From positions 1 to 12,946 of the forward strand of contig JADLHH010000139.1 in assembly GCA_020848855.1 (NCBI GenBank): a DNA stretch of 12,946 nt, given 5' to 3'. The notes beneath the pieces were generated by a model, which was not told where the DNA came from, made no database searches, and saw only the letters and a program-made list of their open reading frames with translations. Source of the stretch: Anaerolineae bacterium. GTDB taxonomy: Bacteria > Chloroflexota > Anaerolineae > Aggregatilineales > Phototrophicaceae. Within the stretch, counting starts at the first letter, position 1. Every line of letters begins with the position of its first letter. The position numbers were made by a program, and so were the translations under genes. Below, one piece after another: positions 7,026 to 12,946 of the stretch.

Positions 7026-7268
7026 GTGTTTATCGTCCGTCCAATTTCGAGTGCAATGGCTACCAAGAGATGGCTCCAGCCATCTTCGGTTTTGATACAG
7101 GGGAATTCCGCGCCTCAGGAGCAATCTTGGGGTCTCTTCAGCCCCCCATCTTCTAAAAGCCACCTTCAGGGTATTTATCGCAATTTACCTGCAAGATTTA
7201 AAGATCGGCAGATAAACTGTCGGTCATCGTTTGCCATTTCGCCCAGAAAATAGAGGGAACTACCCGCT
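7026..7268 (+). promoter_or_regulatory. Long structured leader of the KimA-like gene; possible riboswitch
   Basis: About 245 bases separate the likely promoter from the ATG, and no convincing gene lies in them. Two clear hairpins can form. One is AGATGGC-TCCA-GCCATCT at 7068-7085 (perfect 7-bp stem). The other is at 7203-7225 (9-bp stem GATCGGCAG / CTGTCGGTC with two G-T pairs, loop ATAAA). GGGG (7129-7132) can also pair with the C-run from 7142. Blocks loosely like the conserved parts of the ydaO c-di-AMP riboswitch appear in the right order: GGGGAATTCCG (7100-7110), TTGGGGT (7127-7133), CAGGGTATTT (7167-7176), CGGCAGATAAACT (7206-7218). Their spacing is longer than in examples I remember, and several invariant bases differ. 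The second hairpin has no T-tract, so no terminator is claimed. A structured leader is likely; a ydaO-class identity is speculative. Confidence 0.4.
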
Positions 7269-9278
7269 ATGGCTGTCAACGTTAGACGACTGCTGCTCGG
7301 CAAGCGGCTCCAAACAGAAGATCTCCCGCATCAATCCATCAGTAAGAAAGTTGGGTTGGCGGTATTTGCTTCGGATGCGCTCTCATCAACCGCCTACGCG
7401 ACCGAGGAAATCCTGATTGTCCTTTCGGCGGCGGTCGGCGGGCTGGCGCTGTGGTCGGGCGAGAACGGCACTATTCTGGGCATGTCGATCCCAATCGCGA
7501 TCGCCATTGCTATTCTGCTGGCGATCGTGACGATCTCCTACCGGCAGACGATTTTCGCCTATCCCAACGGCGGCGGCGCGTATATCGTCGCGCGAGACAA
7601 CCTGGGCGAAACCCCGGCACAGATCGCCGGCGCGGCGCTGCTGACCGACTACATTCTGACGGTCGCCGTGAGTATCTCAGCAGGCGTCGCACAGATCACG
7701 TCGGTTTTCCCGGCGCTGCTTCCCGTGCGAGTCGAGATCGCCGTCGCGGTGATTGCGTTGTTAACCATCGTGAATCTACGCGGCGTGACCGAAAGCGGGC
7801 GCATCTTCGCCATACCGAGCTACTTCTTCATCTGCATGATGTTCCTGACGTTGATTATCGGCTTCGTGCGTTATGTGACCGGGACGCTGCCGGTTGTTGA
7901 AGGCGTCGAAGCGCTCCGGCATGACGTAATCGAGCCGCTGGGCTTATTCCTGATTCTGCGGGCGTTTTCAAGCGGCTGTACGGCGCTAACCGGCATTGAA
8001 GCGATCTCGAATGGCGTCACGGCATTCAAGCAGCCCCGCAGCCGGAACGCGGCGGTCACTTTGACTGTCATGAGCGTCATCCTGATTACCCTGTTCCTGG
8101 GCATCACACTGGTCAGCAACCAGATTCACGCGCTGCCGAGCGAAAGCGAGACCGTGATTTCGCAGATGGGGCGCACGATCTACGGTGACGGCAGCATCTT
8201 CTACCTGATGCTGCAAGCCGGCACGGCAGTCATCCTGTTGATGGCTGGAAACACCAGTTATGCTGGTTTTCCGCGCCTGGCATCATTGATTGCCGCCGAC
8301 GGTTTCCTGCCACGCCAACTGACGTTTCGCGGTGGACGGCTGGTCTTCTCGTGGGGTATCCTGGCGCTGGCGGGGCTGGCGGCGATTCTGGTTGTGGTGG
8401 GCGATGCGCGCACGACGGCACTCATCCCGCTGTACGCTATCGGCGTATTCCTCAGCTTTACCATTTCGCAGGTCGGAATGTTTGTCCATTCCCGCAAGAT
8501 CGGCAAGCTCAAGCCCGGCGAAAAAGTTCAGGGCTTGGAGACGATGCTGGAATACGATTCGCATTGGCGCACGAAAGCCGCGATCAGCGCCATTGGCGCG
8601 CTGTGTACGTTCGTGGTGATGCTGGTATTTGCCGTGACGAAGTTTACGCACGGCGCGTGGTTCGTCGTCGTGCTGATCCCGGGGCTGGTGCTGGTTTTCT
8701 TCCGCATTCATCGTCACTACAAGGAAGTGGCGCGCGCCCTGAGCACCAGCAGGCAGAACGTGAAAGTCGACCTGACAACCCGCCCGGTGCAAACGCTTAT
8801 CCTGGTGGACGACGTTCACGCCGAAACCGTGCGTATGGTGAACTTCGCCAAGTCGCTTGGGCATCCCTGGAAGGCGGTTCACATCGGCGTTAACCCTGAC
8901 AAGACGACGATTGTGCAGGAGAAATGGAAGAAGCGAATTGGCGAAGGCGAACTGGTGATCATCCCGTCGCCGTACCGGCTGCTTGCCGAACCGCTGCGCG
9001 ACTACATTCTCGACCTGCAGGAGAAGAACCCGGAAGGCTTCGTCCATGTCATCATGGGACATCTGGCGATGGATACATTCTGGGAGCAGGCGCTCCACCA
9101 GAACAGCGCGCTGATGTTCGCGCTGGCGCTCAGCCGTCTGGAACGGGTGGCGGTCACTAATGTGCCGTACCAGATTCATCATGAGGCTGACGCACAGGGG
9201 CGCGATCATCTGGTGGTGGATGAACGGATACAGCCGCAAGCGACTGCGCCGGCTGACGGTGCTGAAAAATCCGAGTAG
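7269..9278 (+). CDS. kimA: KimA-like APC-superfamily transporter (probable potassium importer)
   Basis: This is a 669-residue membrane transporter of the APC superfamily, of the KimA (YdaO) branch that imports potassium with protons. About twelve hydrophobic segments lie between residues 48 and 480. They are followed by a soluble C-terminal domain of about 190 residues (TLILVDDVH at 509-517 onward), which KimA has as a degenerate universal-stress-like fold. The branch signature SDALSSTAYATEE (35-47) is present. Residues Asp36, Tyr43, Asp127, Tyr128 and Thr131 fall where, as I recall, B. subtilis KimA has its ion-site residues. YRQTIFAYPNGGGAY (91-105) is also typical. The ATG has GAGGGA 10 bases upstream. 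The gene stands alone, with a long structured leader in front and an intrinsic terminator behind. A general amino-acid permease is the alternative, but the C-terminal domain and the 35-47 motif favour KimA. The tail past about 640 is poorly conserved in character. Confidence 0.82.
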   Translation: MAVNVRRLLLGKRLQTEDLPHQSISKKVGLAVFASDALSSTAYATEEILIVLSAAVGGLALWSGENGTILGMSIPIAIAIAILLAIVTISYRQTIFAYPNGGGAYIVARDNLGETPAQIAGAALLTDYILTVAVSISAGVAQITSVFPALLPVRVEIAVAVIALLTIVNLRGVTESGRIFAIPSYFFICMMFLTLIIGFVRYVTGTLPVVEGVEALRHDVIEPLGLFLILRAFSSGCTALTGIEAISNGVTAFKQPRSRNAAVTLTVMSVILITLFLGITLVSNQIHALPSESETVISQMGRTIYGDGSIFYLMLQAGTAVILLMAGNTSYAGFPRLASLIAADGFLPRQLTFRGGRLVFSWGILALAGLAAILVVVGDARTTALIPLYAIGVFLSFTISQVGMFVHSRKIGKLKPGEKVQGLETMLEYDSHWRTKAAISAIGALCTFVVMLVFAVTKFTHGAWFVVVLIPGLVLVFFRIHRHYKEVARALSTSRQNVKVDLTTRPVQTLILVDDVHAETVRMVNFAKSLGHPWKAVHIGVNPDKTTIVQEKWKKRIGEGELVIIPSPYRLLAEPLRDYILDLQEKNPEGFVHVIMGHLAMDTFWEQALHQNSALMFALALSRLERVAVTNVPYQIHHEADAQGRDHLVVDERIQPQATAPADGAEKSE

Positions 9279-9303
9279 AACCTCAGGCTGTAAACAAACC
9301 GAG

Positions 9304-9340
9304 AACAGGACGCGAGCGAATCTCGCGTCCTGTTTTTATT
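9304..9340 (+). terminator. Rho-independent terminator after the KimA-like gene
   Basis: AACAGGACGCGAG (9304-9316) pairs perfectly over 13 bases with CTCGCGTCCTGTT (9322-9334) across the loop CGAAT. It is followed by a T-rich tail (TTTTTATT, 9333-9340). It lies 26 bases after the stop of the plus-strand gene. The opposite strand has only a weak T-rich tail after the stem (CTCGGTTTGTTT), so action on the converging histidine kinase transcript would be weaker. The kinase stop codon (9336-9338) falls inside the T-tract. Confidence 0.9.
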
Positions 9341-11381
9341 GCATGCCGTAGATGGGGAGGGTGATGTAGAAGGTCGTGCCTTCGCCGAGGCTGCTCTCCA
9401 GCCCGATCTGACCGTTGTGCGCCTCGATCAGCTTCTTGACGATGGCGAGACCCAGCCCCGTACCTTCGATATTCTCGGTTTCGGGGCGGCGCACCCGGTA
9501 GAAGCGGTCGAAGATGTGCGCCTGATCTTCCGGGCTGATGCCGATACCGTTATCCTGCACGATGAAGCGGAGATTGCGATCCACGCGTTCGACGCCGACG
9601 CGAACTCTGCCCTGGGACGGCGTATACTTGACGGCGTTGCCCACCAGGTTGCTGAAAATCTGGTGTAGGCGGCTGGGGTCGCCGGCAAGCTGCGGAAGCT
9701 CCACGTTCATGTCGATGTCAAGCTGCATCGCCTTGCTTTCCGCCAGCGGCTTCACGCCTTCAATACATTCCTCCAGCAGTTGGTGGACGAAAACCGGCTG
9801 CGCGCTGATCTCGATACCGGACTCGATCTTGGCGAGGTCGAGCAGGTCGTCGATCAGATGGCGCATGTGCTCGATAGAGCGCCCGATCATGCTGACGAAG
9901 TTGTCGCCACGGGTGTCGAGCCGCTGCGTCATCTGCAGCAGTTCGAGGTAGCCGTTCATCACGCTCAGCGGCTGCTTCAGGTCGTGCGAGACGGTGGCGA
10001 CCAGCTCGCGCTTCAGTTCTTCGGTTTCCTTGAGCGGCGTGATGTCGTGCATGACGATCATCCAGCCGATGTCCGGGTGCGGCGAGAGTTCGGCGTAGTA
10101 GGTGCGCTCGCTGCCGATCTGAACTTCCGTCACCATGATTTGCCCGGACGACTTGGCGTTCAGGATCACCGGCAGGAGCGGTGTCCCGGCGAGCGCGCTG
10201 GTGAACGGCAGTCCAACGTACTGTACTTCCGGCGAAATGCCCAGCACGGCGATTGCCGACTGGTTGATCAGCACGGTACGGTCGTCGTTGCCGATGACAA
10301 CGACGATGTCGGCGATCTCGCTGAGGATATGCGACAGTTTCTCTCGCTCGCGCACGGCTTCGCTGTACAGACGGGCGTTGTCGATGGCGACCCCGGCGCG
10401 GGCGGCGAGATTGCCGACGAAGTTGAGATGGTCGTCGGTGAAGGCGTTCAGGCGGCGGCTCTCGATGGTGATGACCGCGATGACGCGGTCTTCGCGCATG
10501 ACCGGCACCGACATGTGCGAGCGGATCGAGCGAATCACGGCGACATAATCGCTGTCGGTCTCGACATCGGCGATCACTTCGGCGCGCCCCGACCGTGCAA
10601 CCCGCAGGGCGATGCCGCCCTGCTGAGACCGCAGCAGCAGCATCTGTTCGAGATCGAGGTTATAGCCGAGTTCGGCGACGAAGCGCAGGTCGTCGGACTC
10701 CTCGGAATACAGCGAGATCGTGGCGCACTGCGCCAGCGTATAGCGCAGCGCCCAGTCGAGCGTCATGTCGAAAACCTGCTCAAGCTGGATGGTGTCGGTC
10801 AGCTCGCGGTCGAGCTGGCGCATCATCTCCAGTTCCTGCATTCGAGCGTCCAGTTCGGCGACGGTCTGGCTGTACAGCCGGGCGTTGGCGAGCGCGATCT
10901 GGGCGCTTGCCTGAATGGCGATGAGCGTTTCGCGGGCAAGCGGGGTGACCGGCGCGTGCGTCGATGGGTTGTCGACCAGCAGCACGCCCGCCAGCGCGCC
11001 GGTCGTCACCAGTGGAAGGCTGAAGAAGCCGTCCATATCCAGCATCTGTTGGAGGTGATACAACGGCGACTGGCGCGTAATTTCGCCCGGCAGCGAGTCG
11101 TACGGGATACCGCGCAGCCAGGCGCTGACGCCAGGGTCGTCCGGGTGAGCGATGGAAAACGGGCGTCTTGACGCCGCTGCTTCGCTGCCCGCGACTGCCC
11201 CAATCGACAGGGTCGATCCGCTGTCGTTGGCGACCAGCAGTACGGCACGTTCGGTGCCCGCCAGTTCGCGGGCGGCTTTCACCAGTTCGCGCGCCAGCGC
11301 AGGCAGGTCTAGGATAGTACCAAGGCGTGATGTGAGGGCGTTGGCTGCCCGCAGTTTTTCGATCAAGTAGGATTGTTCCAT
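9336..11381 (-). CDS. Soluble sensor histidine kinase, GAF-GAF-PAS-HisKA-HATPase
   Basis: This is a 681-residue cytoplasmic signalling kinase. Domains in order are a first GAF-like sensor domain (about 18-168), a short coiled linker, a second GAF (about 195-338), a linker helix, PAS (about 347-450), HisKA with the phospho-acceptor His466 in SHDLKQP, and HATPase_c. The last has N-box NLVGNAVKYT (578-587), G1 DNGIG (610-614), F-box FDRF (624-627) and G2 GTGLGL (640-645). All catalytic motifs are intact. No membrane segment or signal peptide is seen, so it senses an internal or diffusible signal. No receiver domain is fused and no response regulator lies beside it. The ATG at 11381 is chosen because upstream in-frame starts lie beyond a perfect TATAAT. 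It has no clear Shine-Dalgarno. It converges on the KimA-like gene and diverges from the XRE-TPR operon. Confidence 0.92.
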   Translation of the reverse strand: MEQSYLIEKLRAANALTSRLGTILDLPALARELVKAARELAGTERAVLLVANDSGSTLSIGAVAGSEAAASRRPFSIAHPDDPGVSAWLRGIPYDSLPGEITRQSPLYHLQQMLDMDGFFSLPLVTTGALAGVLLVDNPSTHAPVTPLARETLIAIQASAQIALANARLYSQTVAELDARMQELEMMRQLDRELTDTIQLEQVFDMTLDWALRYTLAQCATISLYSEESDDLRFVAELGYNLDLEQMLLLRSQQGGIALRVARSGRAEVIADVETDSDYVAVIRSIRSHMSVPVMREDRVIAVITIESRRLNAFTDDHLNFVGNLAARAGVAIDNARLYSEAVREREKLSHILSEIADIVVVIGNDDRTVLINQSAIAVLGISPEVQYVGLPFTSALAGTPLLPVILNAKSSGQIMVTEVQIGSERTYYAELSPHPDIGWMIVMHDITPLKETEELKRELVATVSHDLKQPLSVMNGYLELLQMTQRLDTRGDNFVSMIGRSIEHMRHLIDDLLDLAKIESGIEISAQPVFVHQLLEECIEGVKPLAESKAMQLDIDMNVELPQLAGDPSRLHQIFSNLVGNAVKYTPSQGRVRVGVERVDRNLRFIVQDNGIGISPEDQAHIFDRFYRVRRPETENIEGTGLGLAIVKKLIEAHNGQIGLESSLGEGTTFYITLPIYGMQ

Positions 11382-11420
11382 GTCGGCATTCGAAGTATTA
11401 ACCGCAGTAGCGCTGTCTTT

Positions 11421-11426
11421 ATTATA
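11421..11426 (-). promoter_or_regulatory. -10 element upstream of the histidine kinase gene
   Basis: On the minus strand this reads TATAAT, a perfect -10 hexamer, about 40 bases before the ATG at 11381. No good -35 is found at the usual distance (GCGCGA stands 17 bases away), so activator dependence is possible. Its position supports the shorter start for the kinase. Confidence 0.4.
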
Positions 11427-11457
11427 ACCGTGGCTTCGCGTTATCGCGCCGTCTAAA

Positions 11458-11486
11458 TTGTTGATTTCTGTGAAATTCTGTAAGAT
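11458..11486 (+). promoter_or_regulatory. Probable promoter of the XRE-TPR operon
   Basis: TTGTTG (11458-11463) and TAAGAT (11481-11486) are spaced by exactly 17 bases. This would give a leader of about 15 bases before the ATG at 11507. The spacer contains the inverted repeat ATTTC-TGT-GAAAT (11464-11476) and TCTGT twice at a 10-base interval (11467 and 11477). These could be a repressor site. Confidence 0.4.
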
Positions 11487-11506
11487 TAGGGACAAACGGA
11501 GGGGCA

Positions 11507-12256
11507 ATGGACGACTTCAAACAGATTTCGGCACGCTTCAAACAGGCGAACCAAACGGCGGAAGACGATGCGCCGCGCGTGTCCGACTTCAACGAATCCC
11601 TGCGGATTCGCGCCAAGATGGTCGGCGTCCTGCTCCGAGACGCGCGCCTGAAGGCGGGGCGCAGTCTCGAAAACTGCGCGCAGATGCTGCGCACGAGCGC
11701 CGAGCAGGTCGAAAACTGGGAGTATGGCGACGAAGCGCCGTCGCTCCCCCAGCTTGAACTGCTGGCGTTTTACCTCGACGTGCCGATCAGCCACTTCTGG
11801 GGCGTCGACACGCTGGAAGCAACCGGCGATAACCCGGTCAGCGCGCAGACGGAATACCTCATCCTGCGCGACCGCATGATCGGCGCGCTGCTGCGTCTCG
11901 CCCGCGAAGACGCCAGCGTCAGCCTCGAAAGCATCAGCGAGCAGACCGGTATGCCCGCCGAGCAGATCGCGCAGTACGAATCCGGCGAAGTGTCGGTGCC
12001 GATGCATGAACTCACGGTGCTGTCCAACGCCCTCAGGAAGAACATCAGCTATTTTCTGGAAAGCGGCAGTCACCTGGGCGACTGGCTGGCGATGCGCGAG
12101 GAATGGAAGGAATTCACGCATCTCCCGCAGGATTTGCGCCGTTTCGCCGCCAATCCCATCAATGTAGGGTTTCTCGAAATCGCCGTCCTGTTCAGCCAGA
12201 TGCCCGCCGACAAGCTGCGGCGCGTCGGCGAAAGCGTCTTGAATATCTCGATGTGA
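11507..12256 (+). CDS. Tandem XRE-family helix-turn-helix protein with internal duplication
   Basis: This 249-residue protein has two HTH_XRE (Cro/C1-type) domains at about 38-98 and 124-185, then a helical tail of about 60 residues. The two domains align closely, with shared LRxR, M-G-LLR-AR, SLE, AEQ, E-GE, P-EL and IS-F positions. This suggests duplication of a stretch of about 67 residues (32-98 and 118-184). It is probably a DNA-binding regulator, and a single chain could bind two half-sites. No metal site, peptidase or membrane segment is visible. GGAGGGG just before the ATG is a strong ribosome-binding site. It is the first gene of an operon with the TPR protein, whose Shine-Dalgarno overlaps this stop codon. 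It diverges from the histidine kinase across 125 bases, so autoregulation or control of the kinase is plausible but unproven. The target genes are unknown. Confidence 0.85.
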   Translation: MDDFKQISARFKQANQTAEDDAPRVSDFNESLRIRAKMVGVLLRDARLKAGRSLENCAQMLRTSAEQVENWEYGDEAPSLPQLELLAFYLDVPISHFWGVDTLEATGDNPVSAQTEYLILRDRMIGALLRLAREDASVSLESISEQTGMPAEQIAQYESGEVSVPMHELTVLSNALRKNISYFLESGSHLGDWLAMREEWKEFTHLPQDLRRFAANPINVGFLEIAVLFSQMPADKLRRVGESVLNISM

Positions 12257-12270
12257 GGAGGGGATTCTCT

Positions 12271-12807
12271 GTGAGCAGCGCTCAGGAACTTCAGGAGCAG
12301 GGCGTCAAGCTGTTTCAGCAGAAGGAATACGAAGCCGCCGCGCGCACCTTTTCGCAGGCGGTCGAACAATACGAAGCCGACGGTCAGCCGAACATGGCTG
12401 CCGAAATGCAGGTGAACCTGGGGCTGGTGCATCGTTCGCTTGGTGAGCATCAGCAGGCGCTCGACCTGATGCAGGAAGCGCTGCACACGTTTGAAAGCGC
12501 TGGCGACAGGCTGCACACCGCCATGACGCTCGGCAATATCGGCGGGGTGTACGCGGCGCTGGGCGATAAAGAACAGGCGTACAACTGCTACCGCAGCGCC
12601 GCCGACCTGTTCGACGAACTCGACGAGAAGAAGCTGCACGGCGAGACGCTGGTGGCGATGGCGAGCCTGCAGGTGCGCGATGGCAAGCTTTCGGCGGGCG
12701 CGGCGACTTACGAAGTCGGGCTGAGCGAACTAGACAGCCTGACTGCCGGGCAGCGCGTCCTAAAAGGGTTGATTGGTATTCGCAACAAGCTGACGGGCAG
12801 CAAATAG
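12271..12807 (+). CDS. Tetratricopeptide repeat protein
   Basis: This is a 178-residue soluble protein built almost wholly of TPR helix pairs, at about residues 4-37, 43-77, 83-116 and 121-157. Typical positions are visible, such as the GVKLFQQKEYEAAARTFSQA pattern and Y/L-G-x-A spacing (NLGLVHRSLGEHQQAL, NIGGVYAALGDKEQAY). TPR scaffolds bind other proteins, and no enzymatic motif is present. The GTG start is chosen because GGAGGGG (12257-12263), which overlaps the stop of the preceding gene, stands 7 bases upstream. The open frame extends to 12103, but that part lies inside the XRE gene and lacks TPR character. It is 14 bases behind the XRE gene and 5 bases before the next frame, so the three are probably one transcript. 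A partner could be the XRE regulator or the membrane protein that follows. Confidence 0.85.
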   Translation: MSSAQELQEQGVKLFQQKEYEAAARTFSQAVEQYEADGQPNMAAEMQVNLGLVHRSLGEHQQALDLMQEALHTFESAGDRLHTAMTLGNIGGVYAALGDKEQAYNCYRSAADLFDELDEKKLHGETLVAMASLQVRDGKLSAGAATYEVGLSELDSLTAGQRVLKGLIGIRNKLTGSK

Positions 12808-12812
12808 TAAAC

Positions 12813-12946
12813 GTGACCGACCACAGTACGTTTGAGGTCAGGGCGCAGCCAGTCACCGGCGCGCCGCTCCTCAACCGGCAGCGGGTGCGCCAGCTTGCGC
12901 TGGTGTTCGTGCTGCTGGCAAGCGTTTACCTGATCACCTACAGCGC
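12813..12946 (+). CDS. N-terminal fragment of a putative membrane protein (cut by window edge)
   Basis: An open frame begins with GTG 5 bases after the TPR stop and runs to the window end without a stop (44 complete codons). A polar N-terminus of about 25 residues, ending in the basic NRQRVRQ, is followed by a hydrophobic run (LALVFVLLASVYLITYS), which looks like a first membrane segment with its N-terminus in the cytoplasm. No clear Shine-Dalgarno is seen, so translation may be coupled to the TPR gene, or the start may lie elsewhere. Too little is present to name a family. Confidence 0.55.
   Translation, partial: MTDHSTFEVRAQPVTGAPLLNRQRVRQLALVFVLLASVYLITYS

Noticed and set aside
7203..7225. 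Leader hairpin as a transcription terminator or attenuator
   Set aside because: The stem is good but it is followed by GGTCATCGTTTGCC, which lacks a T-run. It is kept as leader structure only.
7026..7253. Possible 75-residue leader gene
   Set aside because: It has no ribosome-binding site, no recognisable pattern and unusual composition compared with neighbouring genes. The stretch is better explained as a structured leader.
8283..9239. Minus-strand open frame opposite the KimA-like gene
   Set aside because: It is rich in His, Gln and Arg with no membrane or domain pattern. The plus strand encodes a convincing transporter across the same bases.
9780..11171. Long plus-strand open frame antisense to the histidine kinase
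   Set aside because: It is a shadow frame with no recognisable domain. The kinase on the minus strand has complete catalytic boxes.
9336..11507. Longer 723-residue form of the histidine kinase starting at 11507
   Set aside because: Its start lies upstream of a perfect TATAAT and overlaps the divergent XRE start. The extra residues have no domain character.
12103..12807. Longer frame for the TPR protein overlapping the XRE gene
   Set aside because: The first 56 codons are an out-of-frame reading of the XRE gene. A strong Shine-Dalgarno and GTG at 12271 give a clean start.
1..12946. CRISPR arrays, tRNA or rRNA genes, insertion sequences, prophage genes
   Set aside because: No regularly spaced direct repeats, tRNA-like cloverleaf motif, transposase motif or phage-type gene was seen on either strand. 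This was by eye, and a tRNA or repeat scan would be more sensitive.

Overview
The window is GC-rich, densely coding bacterial DNA with short spacers, a mixture of ATG and GTG starts, and Shine-Dalgarno sequences of the GGAGG type. The gene set and the dispersed GC-rich palindromes in the spacers would suit a Chloroflexota (Anaerolineae-like) genome. That is an impression from gene style, because no rRNA, tRNA or other taxonomic marker is present. No mobile element, CRISPR array, tRNA or phage gene was found.

Region 1 (bases 11-5735, minus strand) is a complete peptide/nickel-type (Dpp/Opp family) ABC importer operon. It is transcribed in the order substrate-binding protein, DppC-type permease, one polypeptide fusing both ATPases, then DppB-type permease. 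The last two genes overlap as TGATG. Both longer spacers inside the operon hold palindromic repeats of two different kinds. One of these repeats runs into the near-perfect Shine-Dalgarno of the fused ATPase gene.

Region 2 (5947-6851, minus strand) is a two-gene unit: a 65-residue membrane miniprotein overlapping by 4 bases (ATGA) a stand-alone B3/B4-domain protein, related to the editing domain of phenylalanyl-tRNA synthetase beta.

Region 3 (6852-9340, plus strand) is a single KimA-like APC-superfamily transporter, most likely a potassium importer. It has an unusually long leader of about 245 bases that can form hairpins, and it ends in a textbook intrinsic terminator. KimA of Firmicutes is controlled by c-di-AMP through the ydaO riboswitch. 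The leader here holds loosely similar blocks in the same order, which is the most interesting hypothesis in the window but is unproven.

Region 4 (9336-12946) holds two divergent units. A soluble sensor histidine kinase (GAF-GAF-PAS-HisKA-HATPase) reads leftward and has no response regulator beside it. Reading rightward is an operon of a tandem-XRE regulator with an internal duplication, a TPR protein, and the start of a membrane protein cut off by the window edge. The 125-base divergent spacer holds promoter-like elements for both directions and a possible operator.
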